64,000 nt of DNA from Abditibacteriaceae bacterium (GTDB lineage Bacteria; Armatimonadota; Abditibacteriia; Abditibacteriales; Abditibacteriaceae): the NCBI GenBank assembly GCA_019239895.1, contig JAFAZH010000004.1, forward strand, positions 372,001-436,000, read 5' to 3'. Below the pieces are notes generated by a model. It had not been told where the DNA came from and did not search any database. It was given only the letters and a program-made list of their open reading frames with translations. The position numbers were made by a program, and so were the translations under genes. Shown here one piece after another: positions 50,691 to 60,707 of this stretch (positions are counted from its first letter, which is position 1; the number at the start of each line of letters is the position of its first letter).

Positions 50691-50731
50691 ACTGTCCCCT
50701 CTTAACGCAGTAGTGCCCTGCACCTACAGGA

Positions 50732-52522
50732 TTACAGGCTCTTGGTCAATTCTTCAAAGTCCGCAATCTGCTGGCGGATAACATCCAGGCTTGATTTCCA
50801 GAAGGCAGTGCCCGTAATGTCTACATCAAATCTTTGCGCCAAGGTCTTAGCATCAGCCAGTCCGGTAGACGATAGGAAATCATCATATTCTTGCCGGAAG
50901 GAATCAGCATCATTCTGGTAGCGGGCATACAAGCCCAGGCCAAATAAGAGACCGAATGTGTAAGGATAATTGTAGAAAGTCGGGCCGTAATAGTGGCCCT
51001 TTACAGCCCACATATAGGGATGCAAGGGATCGAGCCTTTCCCCATAAGTGTTGCGTTGTGCTTCTAACATCAGTTCATTAAATTCATTGACAGTCAAATC
51101 ACGCGCTGCCCGCTTTTGAAAAACCCCACTTTCAAAAAGAAACCGCGAGTGAATATCTACAACCACCATCAAATTCCGCATTAACGCCGTGTCCAATAAG
51201 GCCAGACGCTCATTCTTATCGGCTTGCGCCATAGCCCCATCAAAAGCGAGGGTCTCACAAAAAATGCTGGCCGTTTCTGCCAGGGTCATCGGAGTCGCGC
51301 GTTGCAACGGAGTGCGATTGACCAGGTTCAGATTATGATAGGCATGACCCAGTTCATGAGCGAGAGTGCTCACACTGGTAAACGAGCCATCGAAGTTCAT
51401 CATCACCCGTGACTCACCCGGTCGAATGCCCGTGCAATAAGCACCGCCTTCTTTGCCGACGCGTGGCTCCGCATCAATCCATCGCTCGCTAAATGAGCGT
51501 TGCGCAAAGTCGGCTAAACGTTGCGAATAGCGCCCGAAGTTATCGTGAATAAAAGTCTCCGCCGCAGGCCACGTCCAGGCACTTTCTGTCTTGCCGAGGG
51601 GAGCACCCACGTCATACCAGGCCAGATGCTCCAAACCGAGCGCCCGCGCCTTGGCATCCATGTAGCGGCGAAAATCGGGGAAGGCTTCCCTGCACGCCTG
51701 CTGCATCGCTTCGAGGGTAGGACGATCCATATTGTTGCCGACAAGCGTCGGTTCCACATCATCGCTATAGCCCCGGTGCCGTCGCACGGTGGATTGGAAA
51801 CCTTTGATGCCATTCAGCGCCGCAGCCATCGGCACCGCCACTGATTCCCACGCCTTTAATTCCGCTTCAAAAGCAGCCTGCCGCACCTCACGATCTGGGT
51901 CGGCAGCAAGTGAGCGCACCGAACTCATCGGCAATGTTTTCTCTTCGCCGCGCACCGTCACCACAGCGGTTAGAAGGGCGCTAATATTACCGTGCAAGCG
52001 TGCCCAACCACTCAACCCGGAAGGGCGTAGTTCCGCCGCCAGATTCTCTTCATCTTCCGACATCTGATGCGCGGCCAGCATCTGCGCCCGCCGTACAAAG
52101 AACTCATGCTCACGGGCTACCGCAGAGGCTCGCAACAACGCCTCGACATCACAGGAACCAATCCACGCTACATAGCGCGTTTCCAGTTGGTTCAGTTGCA
52201 CCGCATTAGTTTCCAATTCCGACTGTCGCGCCTTCGCCACATCATTGCGCGCATCGGTGGTGACAAAGCAACTGATATAAGACCCTAAAGTGCGCAACCG
52301 ATCACGCAGGGTGTTCAAGCGATTCGTCACATCTTCATACGCGCTAACAAATTGCTCATCCGCAGCATCACTATCACGGCGGCGCACCTTGTATTTCTCA
52401 AAGCGTTCTGCCAGGGTACTGATTTCAGCCACGGCAGCCTCAAACGCCTGGCTAAACTGAGCCGATTCCAGGGACGGAAAAACCGGCGTCATATCCCAGT
52501 GGGGTAATGTTTCATTTGACAT
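50732..52522 (-). CDS. pepF: Oligoendopeptidase F (M3 family)
   Basis: 596 residues, standard length for PepF. Cytoplasmic zinc endopeptidase acting on short peptides. Zinc site TLAHELGHAYHNL (HExxH, about residue 386) and downstream Glu in MTLAETASIFCETLAFD. The N-terminal helical region (MSNETLPHWDMTPVFPSLESAQFSQAF) and the C-terminal WAVKGHYYGPTFYNYPYTFGLLFGLGLYARYQ match the family closely. The promoter-side gap holds an inverted-repeat element. Confidence 0.92.
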   Translation of the reverse strand: MSNETLPHWDMTPVFPSLESAQFSQAFEAAVAEISTLAERFEKYKVRRRDSDAADEQFVSAYEDVTNRLNTLRDRLRTLGSYISCFVTTDARNDVAKARQSELETNAVQLNQLETRYVAWIGSCDVEALLRASAVAREHEFFVRRAQMLAAHQMSEDEENLAAELRPSGLSGWARLHGNISALLTAVVTVRGEEKTLPMSSVRSLAADPDREVRQAAFEAELKAWESVAVPMAAALNGIKGFQSTVRRHRGYSDDVEPTLVGNNMDRPTLEAMQQACREAFPDFRRYMDAKARALGLEHLAWYDVGAPLGKTESAWTWPAAETFIHDNFGRYSQRLADFAQRSFSERWIDAEPRVGKEGGAYCTGIRPGESRVMMNFDGSFTSVSTLAHELGHAYHNLNLVNRTPLQRATPMTLAETASIFCETLAFDGAMAQADKNERLALLDTALMRNLMVVVDIHSRFLFESGVFQKRAARDLTVNEFNELMLEAQRNTYGERLDPLHPYMWAVKGHYYGPTFYNYPYTFGLLFGLGLYARYQNDADSFRQEYDDFLSSTGLADAKTLAQRFDVDITGTAFWKSSLDVIRQQIADFEELTKSL

Positions 52523-52545
52523 TAAAGAGGACTCCTTCTTTTTTC

Positions 52546-52669
52546 ATTTCAACACAAAGGACACAAAGAAGATGGAGGATAGAGAATTGAAGATAGAGGA
52601 TCGCTATAGCCAGTTATTCGATCCTCTATCTTCTATCCTCGATCCCTCTGTGCTCTTTGTGTTGAAATA
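52546..52669. repeat. Inverted-repeat element, ATTTCAACACAAAG family
   Basis: ATTTCAACACAAAG (52546-52559) pairs exactly with 52656-52669. The centre contains GAGGATAGAGAATTGAAGATAG units and CTATCTTCTATCCTC, as in 26492-26632. It occupies the gap between two same-strand genes. Confidence 0.85.
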
Positions 52670-52676
52670 GTCATGG

Positions 52677-54497
52677 TTATTTCTCTACAACGCTGCTTTG
52701 GCCCATTTGCAATTCATACATGCTGGCATAGAGACCATTATGCGCCAGTAACTCACTATGGTTGCCGCGTTCAATAAGGTGGCCCTCCTCAAAAACCAAT
52801 ATCACATCGGCACCACGCACTAAAGAGAGACGGTGGCTGGTGACAAAAGTCGTGCGCCCCCGCATTAGCCGCTCTAAAGATTGCTGCACAATCCATTCTG
52901 ATTCTGGCTCAACTGCCGAAGTGGGTTCATCGAGAATGAGAATCTGCGGATCGGCTAAGAAGGCGCGGGCAATAGCGATGCGTTGGCGCTGCCCACCCGA
53001 AAGTTTAACGCCGCGCTCGCCAATTTCCGTATCGTAGCTATGCGGCAGTTCACTTACAAAGTCATGGGCATTGGCTGCTCGCGCTGCCGCTTCGACTTCT
53101 TGCATGTTGGCTTGCGGGTTGCCATAACGAATGTTATCGAGAATCGTGCCGTTAAACAAAAATGGCTCTTGAGGCACAATGGCCATGTGGCTGCGCAAAC
53201 TCTGCTGAGTGACGCTCGTTATATCCTGACCATCTATACAAATCCTGCCCGCTATCGGCTCATAGAAGCGTAGAATCAAGTTCAGAATCGTAGTCTTACC
53301 GGCCCCGGAAGGCCCAACTAAGGCCGCCATTTGTCCAGGCTCAACGGCAAACGATACATCTTCTAAAACAGTCTTGCGCTCGGTATAAGCAAATGACACC
53401 TGTTCAAAGGTGACGCGGCCTGCGGCATAGCGCAATGCACTGGCACCGGCTCTATCTTGAATTATTTCCGGGGCATCCAGCACCTCAAAAACGCGTGAGC
53501 CAGCGGCTTGAGCACGTTGCAGCATTTCGTTGATGGTCGCCAGTTGATTGATGGGTGCAAACAGCGGCCACCAGTAGCCACGATAAGCGACTAAACCACC
53601 TACAGTAAACTGCCCATGCAGCACCAGCCAGGCTCCATATCCCACAGAAATGACGTTCGAGAAGAAACCAATGAAAGTGACAGCCGGAAAGAAAAGAGTG
53701 CGCGCATTGGTAACGTCAAACTGCATAGCGCGTTGCGCATCGGTAGCGTGGCGAAAACGCTCACTTTCGTAATCTTCACGGGCAAAAGCTTTAATCAGAG
53801 CTAGGCCAGTTAAATTCTCTTGCAACCGCGCCCCCACATCGCCCAAGCGATCTCGCGCCTCTCGATAAAGAGCTTTAATCTTAATGTTGAAATAGCGGGT
53901 GAGCGCACCGACCAGCAAGATCGGCAGCAAAGTGACAAGACCCAACTTCCAATTCAAGTGAATGAGAATAGCCGCCACATACAGAAACGAAATGCCATTG
54001 GCGATGACTGAATCTACACCCTGAATCGCTACTTCCTGCAACTGGTCAATATCTCCCATTACCCGCGACACCAGGTCGCCTAAGCGATTTTCGTGGTGAT
54101 AGGAGAGCGACTGGCGTTGCAGCTTGGCATACATTTGATTGCGCAGGTCAAATACCATCCACTGCCCAACTTTTTCCAATAAGTTCGAGCGCCACGCGCC
54201 TAAGACGGTGCCCACCGCCTGCACCGCAAACATAGCTCCCACTGCCGGAATGAGCATATTGACCTGTTGCCTGCCAATCACCTGATCTACAATATAGCCC
54301 CACACTAACGGGTGAAAATTAGAAGCCGGGATTGAGATCAGCAACAAAAGCAATCCGAAAGCGATGGTACGCGTATGAGGACGTAAATAAGGCAACAACC
54401 GCCAGAATATGGCTTTGCTCTTATTACTATTTGCAGTTGTTTGCCCTTGCGCCGCATTTTCGCTTGCAACGGGAGGAGATGCTCCATTAAATTTCAT
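52677..54497 (-). CDS. ABC exporter, fused permease and ATPase
   Basis: 606 residues. Six-helix exporter domain (TIAFGLLLLLISIPASNFHPLVWGYIVDQVIG..., ISFLYVAAILIHLNWKLGLVTLLPILLVGAL), then the ATPase: LVGPSGAGKTTILNLI (Walker A), LSGGQRQRIAIARAFLADPQILILDEPTSAVEPESE (signature and Walker B), and VTSHRL. In the D-loop the usual SALD is SAVEPESE. Half-transporter working as a dimer; substrate unknown. Divergent from the Gfo/Idh/MocA gene across a 110-bp gap. Confidence 0.92.
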   Translation of the reverse strand: MKFNGASPPVASENAAQGQTTANSNKSKAIFWRLLPYLRPHTRTIAFGLLLLLISIPASNFHPLVWGYIVDQVIGRQQVNMLIPAVGAMFAVQAVGTVLGAWRSNLLEKVGQWMVFDLRNQMYAKLQRQSLSYHHENRLGDLVSRVMGDIDQLQEVAIQGVDSVIANGISFLYVAAILIHLNWKLGLVTLLPILLVGALTRYFNIKIKALYREARDRLGDVGARLQENLTGLALIKAFAREDYESERFRHATDAQRAMQFDVTNARTLFFPAVTFIGFFSNVISVGYGAWLVLHGQFTVGGLVAYRGYWWPLFAPINQLATINEMLQRAQAAGSRVFEVLDAPEIIQDRAGASALRYAAGRVTFEQVSFAYTERKTVLEDVSFAVEPGQMAALVGPSGAGKTTILNLILRFYEPIAGRICIDGQDITSVTQQSLRSHMAIVPQEPFLFNGTILDNIRYGNPQANMQEVEAAARAANAHDFVSELPHSYDTEIGERGVKLSGGQRQRIAIARAFLADPQILILDEPTSAVEPESEWIVQQSLERLMRGRTTFVTSHRLSLVRGADVILVFEEGHLIERGNHSELLAHNGLYASMYELQMGQSSVVEK

Positions 54498-54608
54498 AGC
54501 GTAAAATTAAGACTTCTTTGATTGAAACATGCCTCTCTCCTCTATGCAATCTTTCTTGCCCCATCTACACTGACCTTTTAATCTTACAAGTCATTAAAGA
54601 GGAGAATC

Positions 54609-55604
54609 ATGGCGGATTTCCGTGTTGGTTTATTAGGCTGTGGCGGCATTGCCAATGCCCATGCCAAGAATTTGCAGGCGTTAGAGAGCACCGATATAGT
54701 AGCGGTGTGTGACGTGGCTGCCGAGCGTGCGGCAGATTTTAACCAGCGATATGCAGACGGTAAGGCCATCGTTTACAGCGACTTTACCCATATGTTCGAC
54801 AAAGAAAAGTTGGACGTGGTGTGGATTTGCCTGCCACCGTTTGCCCACAGCAATGAAGTGGAGTTAGCCGCCGAGCGCGGCGTTCACGTCTTCATCGAAA
54901 AGCCGATTGCACTCGATATTGAGACGGGACGGCGCATGGTGCAAGCGGTGGAAAAAGCCGGGATTAAATCTCAAGTCGGGTTTATGTCGCGTTTTGGCGA
55001 GGCGGTCGAACCCGTTAAGGAGATGATAGACAACGGTCAGGCCGGTGCGCCGGGTTGGGCCTTGGGCGTTTATCGCTGTAATGCTCTTCATGCTCCCTGG
55101 TGGCGCGATAAAAGCAAGAGTGGCGGGCAAGTCTTGGAACAGATTATCCATACCTATGACATCATTCGCTACTTCTTAGGCGATCCGGCCTCCGCCTTTT
55201 GCTTTATGGACAATCTCTTTCATCAGGACGTGGAAAACTACACTGCCGAAGATGTGAGTGCTGCCAGTTTGAAATTCAAGAATGGGGCGGTGGCTTCCGT
55301 GGCGGGCACTAATGCTGCTATTCCGGGGCGCTGGCAAAACTCGTTTAGCCTCGTGTGCCGCAACCTCACAGTGGAGTTCGCCGATGCCAACCATGCCACG
55401 CTGCACTATACAGGAGAAGACCCCGTGCGTTCGGAAACCATTGAAGGTGATAAAAATTTAATGTTGGCCGAGACAACAGATTTACTGAACGCTATCCAAA
55501 GCAACGGCACCACTCGCACCTCCATGAGCGAAGGAGCCAAAACGCTTGAATTGGTGCTGGCCGTCAGTCAATCAGGAGAAACTGGGCAAGTCGTGCAGCT
55601 TTGA
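54609..55604 (+). CDS. Gfo/Idh/MocA family oxidoreductase
   Basis: 331 residues, ribosome site AGAGGAGA before the ATG. NAD(P)-binding fold VGLLGCGGIANAHAKNLQAL, VWICLPPFAHSNEVELAAERGVHVFIEKPIALDIETG (EKP lysine in the active site), and the C-terminal beta-sheet domain with GGQVLEQIIHTYDIIRYFLGD (Gly-x-x-x-Asp/His block). Acts on a sugar or inositol derivative. It is convergent with a sugar isomerase gene, so the two may serve the same pathway although they are on opposite strands. Confidence 0.9.
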   Translation: MADFRVGLLGCGGIANAHAKNLQALESTDIVAVCDVAAERAADFNQRYADGKAIVYSDFTHMFDKEKLDVVWICLPPFAHSNEVELAAERGVHVFIEKPIALDIETGRRMVQAVEKAGIKSQVGFMSRFGEAVEPVKEMIDNGQAGAPGWALGVYRCNALHAPWWRDKSKSGGQVLEQIIHTYDIIRYFLGDPASAFCFMDNLFHQDVENYTAEDVSAASLKFKNGAVASVAGTNAAIPGRWQNSFSLVCRNLTVEFADANHATLHYTGEDPVRSETIEGDKNLMLAETTDLLNAIQSNGTTRTSMSEGAKTLELVLAVSQSGETGQVVQL

Positions 55605-55666
55605 GAGGATAGAAGATAGAGAATCGGGGATAGCACTCCAGAGGTTTAATGCGATCTTCCATCCTC

Positions 55667-55722
55667 GATTCTCTATCCTCGATCTTCTATCCTCGATTCT
55701 CTATCCTCGATCTTCTATCCTC
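55667..55722. repeat. Tandem array of four 14-bp units
   Basis: GATTCTCTATCCTC and GATCTTCTATCCTC alternate twice (55667-55722). The array ends inside the stop codon region of the isomerase gene. The reverse complement of the unit (GAGGATAGAAGATAG) starts right after the oxidoreductase stop, so the gap can fold back. Confidence 0.85.
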
Positions 55723-56474
55723 TACTTGCCCATTTCGCGCAGCTTTTGCAGGCAGCGATCTACACACTCTAACGGTGGATAGGCGTAGCTTTCCTGCTCA
55801 ACGATATACCACTTCGTATTGCCTTTATCCTCGCAGAGCTTAAAGACTACATCCCAGTTCACATCACCCTCGCCAATGAGAGCTTTGTCATTGGTGGCCG
55901 AATGTTCTTTGAGGTGAACGGTAATAGCGCGTCCGGGATAACGCTCTAAGAACGGTGTCGGGTCAGCGGCCCCATGCAGCGCATTGCCGGTATCCAACTG
56001 CATGATGACATCCTGCCGCGTGTTGCCAAAGAAGGTGTCCCAGGGCATTTCACCATCGAGGGGCGTAAACTCGGTGTGGTGGTTGTGATAGCCGGTTTGC
56101 ATCTCTTGAGATTCCAACTTTTGCGCAATGTCATTAAAGATTTGGGCCGTTTCCAACCACGCGGCGCGAGAGTTAGTGCGCTCCTGGGGCAACCCTGGTA
56201 CGATGAGGTAGGGATTGCCCAGCGTCTTATTGAACTCCACTGTGCGCTGCAACTCATCACCGGTGAGAGTATTCAATCCAGTGTGCGTCCCGCAACACTT
56301 GAGGCCATTATCATCCAGCATCTTGCGAATATCTTGCGCGCTATGTCCATAATAGCCAGCGAACTCGACTCCATCATAGCCCATCTGCGCCACAGCTTTA
56401 AGCACGCCCGGTAAATCTTTGGCGGCATCTTCACGAATCGAATACAACTGTAAGCCAATCGGTATCTTACTCAT
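55722..56474 (-). CDS. Sugar phosphate isomerase/epimerase
   Basis: 250 residues from ATG 56474 (AAGGAG upstream). Xylose-isomerase-like TIM barrel: IGLQLYSIREDAAKDLPGVLKAVAQMGYDGVEFAGYYG (first metal Glu), CGTHTGLNTL, GYHNHHTEF (metal His/Glu area), IMQLDTGNAL (Asp) and WYIVEQESYAYPPLECV (late Glu). The LYSIREDAAKDLPGVL opening is typical of the branch that often partners Gfo/Idh/MocA oxidoreductases, as with its convergent neighbour. Substrate unknown. Confidence 0.88.
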   Translation of the reverse strand: MSKIPIGLQLYSIREDAAKDLPGVLKAVAQMGYDGVEFAGYYGHSAQDIRKMLDDNGLKCCGTHTGLNTLTGDELQRTVEFNKTLGNPYLIVPGLPQERTNSRAAWLETAQIFNDIAQKLESQEMQTGYHNHHTEFTPLDGEMPWDTFFGNTRQDVIMQLDTGNALHGAADPTPFLERYPGRAITVHLKEHSATNDKALIGEGDVNWDVVFKLCEDKGNTKWYIVEQESYAYPPLECVDRCLQKLREMGK

Positions 56475-56582
56475 CAACTTTCACTCCTTGGAATTGGTGT
56501 CCGCGTTATAGGATAGCCGATTACTCGGAGGTAGGTTTGTTAATCTTTTCGTAATCTTAATCCGAAATGGAGACGAACAAAG

Positions 56583-56620
56583 CATTACTGTGCAGCGATA
56601 ACTCACATTGCACAGTAATG
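56583..56620. promoter_or_regulatory. 12-bp perfect inverted repeat between isomerase and Crp/Fnr genes
   Basis: CATTACTGTGCA (56583-56594) pairs exactly with TGCACAGTAATG (56609-56620), loop of 14. No T-run follows, so it may be an operator or a transcript 3' end. Its reverse complement includes GTTATCGC and TGCACA pieces like those in the Crp-like dyads, but the spacing differs. Confidence 0.5.
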
Positions 56621-56665
56621 TTCAGACATGATCCTTCCAGTGCGGGAGAGGTAGGGGGACTTAGA

Positions 56666-57469
56666 TCAAGCTGCTGTTAGCGCAGGTGACCAATGATGCA
56701 GTGGCATCGGTTGCTGGGTGGAAATGAGTGACCTTGTAGCAGCATGGCTCGCCTGCAATGCCACTTGCGCGTTCTTGCCCACTGCGTGATAACATTCGCA
56801 CGCTCGCCTTTCTAACCCGACGCGATCCAACACGGTGATATGCCCGCGCGTGCAGCGGATAAGCTCTGCCTGGCGTAAGATGGCCATCGCTTCTGTGACA
56901 CTGACCCGGCGCACACCCAGCACATGCGCCACGAGTTCTTGTGTCAATTCCAGTTCATCCTGCTCCACCCGGTCATGAACGGAGAGCAGCCAGCAACACA
57001 AGCGCTCTTCAACCGAATGTAAGCGGCAGCAGAGAGCCGTTTGTGCTGACTGGGCCAGGATGTTTTGTAAGTACCGCAAGAGCAACTCATGCAACATACC
57101 GCCATGCCTGAATTCCTGCTTAAGCATAGCGGCGGGCATCTGCCAGGCCCGCCCTTTGGTCAACACCATCGCCCGGTAAAGAGATGGGCCACCCCCTAAA
57201 CAGGTTATGACATCTACAAACCCCTCACGCCCCACGGTGTTCACTTCAACATCGGTGCCCTGCGCGGAACTCATTAAGAGGGAAATAGTACATTCAGTAG
57301 GGAAGTAAACTCGCTGAATTGGCTGCCCCGCCTCATAAAGCGTGCGGCCAGCTTCCAGAGCAACTGGTTTTAAATAGGGTAAAATGCGCTGGTAATCGTT
57401 GGGGGGCAGTGCGGATAACAGTAGGTTTGGTGATGCGGCAAGTGCCTGATGAGGTAATGGAATCGCCAT
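56666..57469 (-). CDS. Crp/Fnr-family transcription regulator
   Basis: 267 residues. The N-terminal cyclic-nucleotide-binding-like domain (LLSALPPNDYQRILPYLKPVALEAGRTLYEAGQPIQRVYFPTECTISLLMSSAQGTDVEVNTVGREGFVDVITCLGG) lacks the RTA phosphate cassette of true cAMP binders. A dimer helix leads to a winged HTH: DELELTQELVAHVLGVRRVSVTEAMAILRQAELIRCTRG. The GVRR-x-x-VT recognition helix defines a common soil-bacterial branch. The C-terminus adds a Cys-containing tail (RRACECYHAV). It is the only intact DNA-binding regulator seen in the window and a candidate reader of the Crp-like dyads; its paralogue at 26644 is broken. Monocistronic. Confidence 0.88.
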   Translation of the reverse strand: MAIPLPHQALAASPNLLLSALPPNDYQRILPYLKPVALEAGRTLYEAGQPIQRVYFPTECTISLLMSSAQGTDVEVNTVGREGFVDVITCLGGGPSLYRAMVLTKGRAWQMPAAMLKQEFRHGGMLHELLLRYLQNILAQSAQTALCCRLHSVEERLCCWLLSVHDRVEQDELELTQELVAHVLGVRRVSVTEAMAILRQAELIRCTRGHITVLDRVGLERRACECYHAVGKNAQVALQASHAATRSLISTQQPMPLHHWSPALTAA

Positions 57470-57743
57470 CGAAAGTTTCCTCCAATTCCTGAATCAAGCA
57501 ATGAGCACATCAATGAGCAAAGATAACGGGTTCACTTTAATGCCGGTCAGTGCCTAGCCTGGTCGCGGGCACAAATTGCAAGAATAGTGCCGCTCAAGGA
57601 AGATTAAGGCTGGTTTCCATAATCATTACTCGGCCTTTATTTGCAGTTAGGTTCAACTCTTATGCAACCCAACTTAACCTTCATCGTCTTGAGTGTAATA
57701 CTATCAGCACAATTGCATAATTATTCGCAAAGGAGAAAGCGAT

Positions 57744-60416
57744 ATGGCAATAGATTTAAATAAATGGACTGTCAAAGCGGGCGAAGCGTTGCAGGCGGCG
57801 CAGGCTCTGGCGGCTGAATATAACCACCAGGAAATTGATGTCGAGCACCTGTTGCTGGCCCTCTTGCAGCAGAATGAGGGCACAACCACGCCCCTGTTGC
57901 AAAAATTAGAAGCCAGCCCCGCCAACCTCACCCGTGAAGTGGAGCAGGAGTTGGCACGTCGTCCCAAGCAGATGGGCGTCGAGGGCGGCAAGCTGCTGTC
58001 CACCCGTTTAGGCGGCTCCAACCGCGATGGTAACGGCGGGGTGTTAGGCAGCGCGGCCAAAGCGGTAGGACAATTGAAGGACGAATTCCTTTCTACCGAA
58101 CACCTGCTGATTGGCGTCACGCACGACAACGGCTTTGCGGGCGGTCTGCTCAAGCAACAGGGCGTGACGCACGAGAAGATTTTAAATGCTCTGGCCCAGG
58201 TGCGCGGTGGGCAGCGGGTAACAGATCAGAACCCGGAAGAGAAATATCAAGCCCTGGAGAAATTCACCCGCGATTTAACGGGTGATGCGCGCAAGGGCAA
58301 GCTCGACCCGGTGATTGGACGCGATGAAGAAATCCGCCGCGTGGTGCAAGTCCTGTCGCGCCGCACCAAGAACAACCCGGTGCTGATTGGCGAACCCGGT
58401 GTCGGTAAGACGGCTATTGTGGAGGGCTTGGCCCAACGTGTAGCGCATGGCGACGTGCCCGAAACGCTCAAGGACAAGCGCGTCCTTTCGCTCGACCTGG
58501 GTGCCCTGATTGCCGGGGCTAAGTATCGCGGCGAGTTTGAAGACCGCTTGAAAGCCGTGCTGAAAGAAATCACCCGCGCTGAAGGCGAGATTATCCTCTT
58601 CATTGATGAGATGCACACCCTCGTGGGTGCGGGGGCTGCTGAGGGCGCGGTGGACGCAGCCAACCTGCTCAAGCCGATGCTGGCACGCGGTGAACTGCGT
58701 TGTGTGGGTGCTACCACTCTTGACGAATATCGCAAGCATATCGAAAAAGATGCGGCCTTGGAGCGTCGTTTCCAGCCGATTTACGTGGGTGAACCAACGG
58801 TAGAAGACACCATTGCCATCCTGCGCGGCTTAAAGGAAAAGTATGAAGTACATCACAAAGTGCGCATCAAAGATGCCGCATTGGTAGCCGCTGCGGTGCT
58901 ATCCAATCGCTATCTGACCGACCGCTTTTTACCGGACAAGGCAATTGACCTGATGGACGAAGCCGCTTCCAAGCTGCGCATTGAGATTGCTTCTATGCCC
59001 GTCGAGATTGATGAAATCGAGCGGCGCGTGATGCAGCTTGAGATTGAGCGTGAAGCTCTCAACCGCGAGCTTAAAGGCAGCCACACCTATGGCTTAAACA
59101 CCAGCGAAGGCGCGACCCGCGAGCGGTTAGAGCGCATCGAAAAAGAGCTAGCCGAATTGCAGGAGAAGTCCTCGCAACTCAAGGCGCAGTGGCAAAACGA
59201 AAAGGACGCCATCGGCAAGGTCTCGCAACTCAAGGAGCAATTAGACAGCTTGCAGTTCGAGATTGACCAGGCGACTCAAAGCGCCGACCTGGGCCGAGCC
59301 GCCGAGTTGCGCTATGGCAAACTGCCCGAATTGCAGCGCCAGTTAGAAGAAGAGACGAAGCGCCTGCAAGAGCGCCAGGGCAGCGGCCAGATGCTTAAAG
59401 AAGAAGTGGACGAAGAAGATATTGCCGAAGTCGTGGCGAAGTGGACGGGTATCCCTGTCTCGCGCCTGATGGAAGCCGAGATGCAGAAGCTGCTCAAGAT
59501 GGAGGAGCGTCTGGGTCTGCGCGTGGTGGGGCAAGACGCGGCTCTGGAAGCAGTAGCCGATGCGGTGCGCCGCGCTCGCGCTGGGTTGCAAGACCCCAAC
59601 CGTCCTATCGGCTCGTTCATCTTCCTTGGCCCCACTGGGGTTGGTAAAACTGAGTTGGCACGCGCCTTAGCTGAGTTCCTGTTCGATGATGATCGCGCAA
59701 TGGTACGCATAGATATGTCGGAGTATATGGAGAAGCACACGGTGGCTCGTTTGATTGGTGCTCCGCCTGGTTATGTGGGCTACGAAGAAGGTGGCCAACT
59801 GACTGAAGCCGTGCGGCGTCGCCCCTACTCCGTGGTACTCTTCGATGAAATCGAGAAGGCGCATTCCGACGTGTTCAACGTCCTGCTGCAACTGTTGGAT
59901 GATGGTCGCTTAACCGACGGCCAGGGTCGGACGGTAGACTTCCGCAACACAGTGGTCATCATGACTAGCAACTTAGGTACGCAGCTTATCCAGGGTGCCA
60001 ATGCCGCCGAAGACCCGCTACTGAAGGAGCGCATCTGGGAAGTTCTGCGCGGCCACTTCCGCCCGGAGTTCCTGAACCGCGTTGATGAGGTTATCATCTT
60101 CAACCCGCTGGGCCGCGAGCAGATCAAGTTTATTGTGGACATCCAACTGGAAGGTCTACGCAAACGGTTAGCTGAGCGAGGTATCCAAATTGAGCTGACG
60201 GATCGTGCCCGTGAAACTCTGGCGGAAGAAGGTTATGATCCCAGCTTTGGTGCCCGTCCACTCAAGCGTGCGATCCAGCGACTGGTACAAGATGCCTTAG
60301 CCAAGCGCATCCTCGCTGGCGAATTCATAGATGGCGATACGGTCGAAATAGATGCTGGTCGTGAAGGCGAATTGCTCTTCCGCAAAGCCGCCAGGTCAGC
60401 AGCGGCAGCCGCGTAA
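57744..60416 (+). CDS. clpB: ATP-dependent disaggregase ClpB
   Basis: 890 residues, full length, ribosome site AAAGGAG. Clp N domain (about 1-150) with a longer than usual, glycine-rich linker insert ([21 protein letters not shown]). AAA-1 with [13 protein letters not shown] and an [13 protein letters not shown] Walker B. The coiled-coil propeller (about 410-540, [29 protein letters not shown]) distinguishes ClpB from ClpA/C. AAA-2 with [44 protein letters not shown] and the [10 protein letters not shown] sensor. It works with DnaK to rescue aggregated protein. No HrcA/CIRCE element seen upstream. A terminator follows. Confidence 0.96.
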   Translation: MAIDLNKWTVKAGEALQAAQALAAEYNHQEIDVEHLLLALLQQNEGTTTPLLQKLEASPANLTREVEQELARRPKQMGVEGGKLLSTRLGGSNRDGNGGVLGSAAKAVGQLKDEFLSTEHLLIGVTHDNGFAGGLLKQQGVTHEKILNALAQVRGGQRVTDQNPEEKYQALEKFTRDLTGDARKGKLDPVIGRDEEIRRVVQVLSRRTKNNPVLIGEPGVGKTAIVEGLAQRVAHGDVPETLKDKRVLSLDLGALIAGAKYRGEFEDRLKAVLKEITRAEGEIILFIDEMHTLVGAGAAEGAVDAANLLKPMLARGELRCVGATTLDEYRKHIEKDAALERRFQPIYVGEPTVEDTIAILRGLKEKYEVHHKVRIKDAALVAAAVLSNRYLTDRFLPDKAIDLMDEAASKLRIEIASMPVEIDEIERRVMQLEIEREALNRELKGSHTYGLNTSEGATRERLERIEKELAELQEKSSQLKAQWQNEKDAIGKVSQLKEQLDSLQFEIDQATQSADLGRAAELRYGKLPELQRQLEEETKRLQERQGSGQMLKEEVDEEDIAEVVAKWTGIPVSRLMEAEMQKLLKMEERLGLRVVGQDAALEAVADAVRRARAGLQDPNRPIGSFIFLGPTGVGKTELARALAEFLFDDDRAMVRIDMSEYMEKHTVARLIGAPPGYVGYEEGGQLTEAVRRRPYSVVLFDEIEKAHSDVFNVLLQLLDDGRLTDGQGRTVDFRNTVVIMTSNLGTQLIQGANAAEDPLLKERIWEVLRGHFRPEFLNRVDEVIIFNPLGREQIKFIVDIQLEGLRKRLAERGIQIELTDRARETLAEEGYDPSFGARPLKRAIQRLVQDALAKRILAGEFIDGDTVEIDAGREGELLFRKAARSAAAAA

Positions 60417-60431
60417 TGGCCCTCACCCCAA

Positions 60432-60465
60432 CCCCTTTCCCACAGCGTGGGAGAGGGGCTTTTTG
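60432..60465 (+). terminator. Intrinsic terminator after clpB
   Basis: CCCCTTTCCCAC pairs with GTGGGAGAGGGG around AGC (one mismatch), followed by CTTTTTG. It is a short member of the CCCTCACCCC repeat family used as a terminator. Confidence 0.8.
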
Positions 60466-60484
60466 TTTTGATAAGCTACCTTAA

Positions 60485-60607
60485 ACCAGTGGTTGAAACG
60501 GGGGCTGCAAGACCAAGTCCGCCTGCGCGGACTTCCTGCTACGCGGATTACCCTAGTCGCCGTAGGGCGACTTCGCCTTGCAGCCCGCGAATTGATTCGC
60601 GGGTGGC
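60485..60607. repeat. Composite palindromic repeat, CCAGTGGTTGAAAC family
   Basis: Same opening and GGCTGCAA / TTGCAGCC pair as 20759-20866, with AGTCCGCCTGCGCGGACT, AGTCGCCGTAGGGCGACT and CGCGAATTGATTCGCG hairpins. Confidence 0.8.
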
Positions 60608-60707
60608 TTCGTAGCAACTTGACTTAAATGCTTAACTCATTTGCCACACTTTCAAACGGCATTTATGGTGTAGGCGATATAAACTAAGAGTGCCGCATTT
60701 TATCAAC

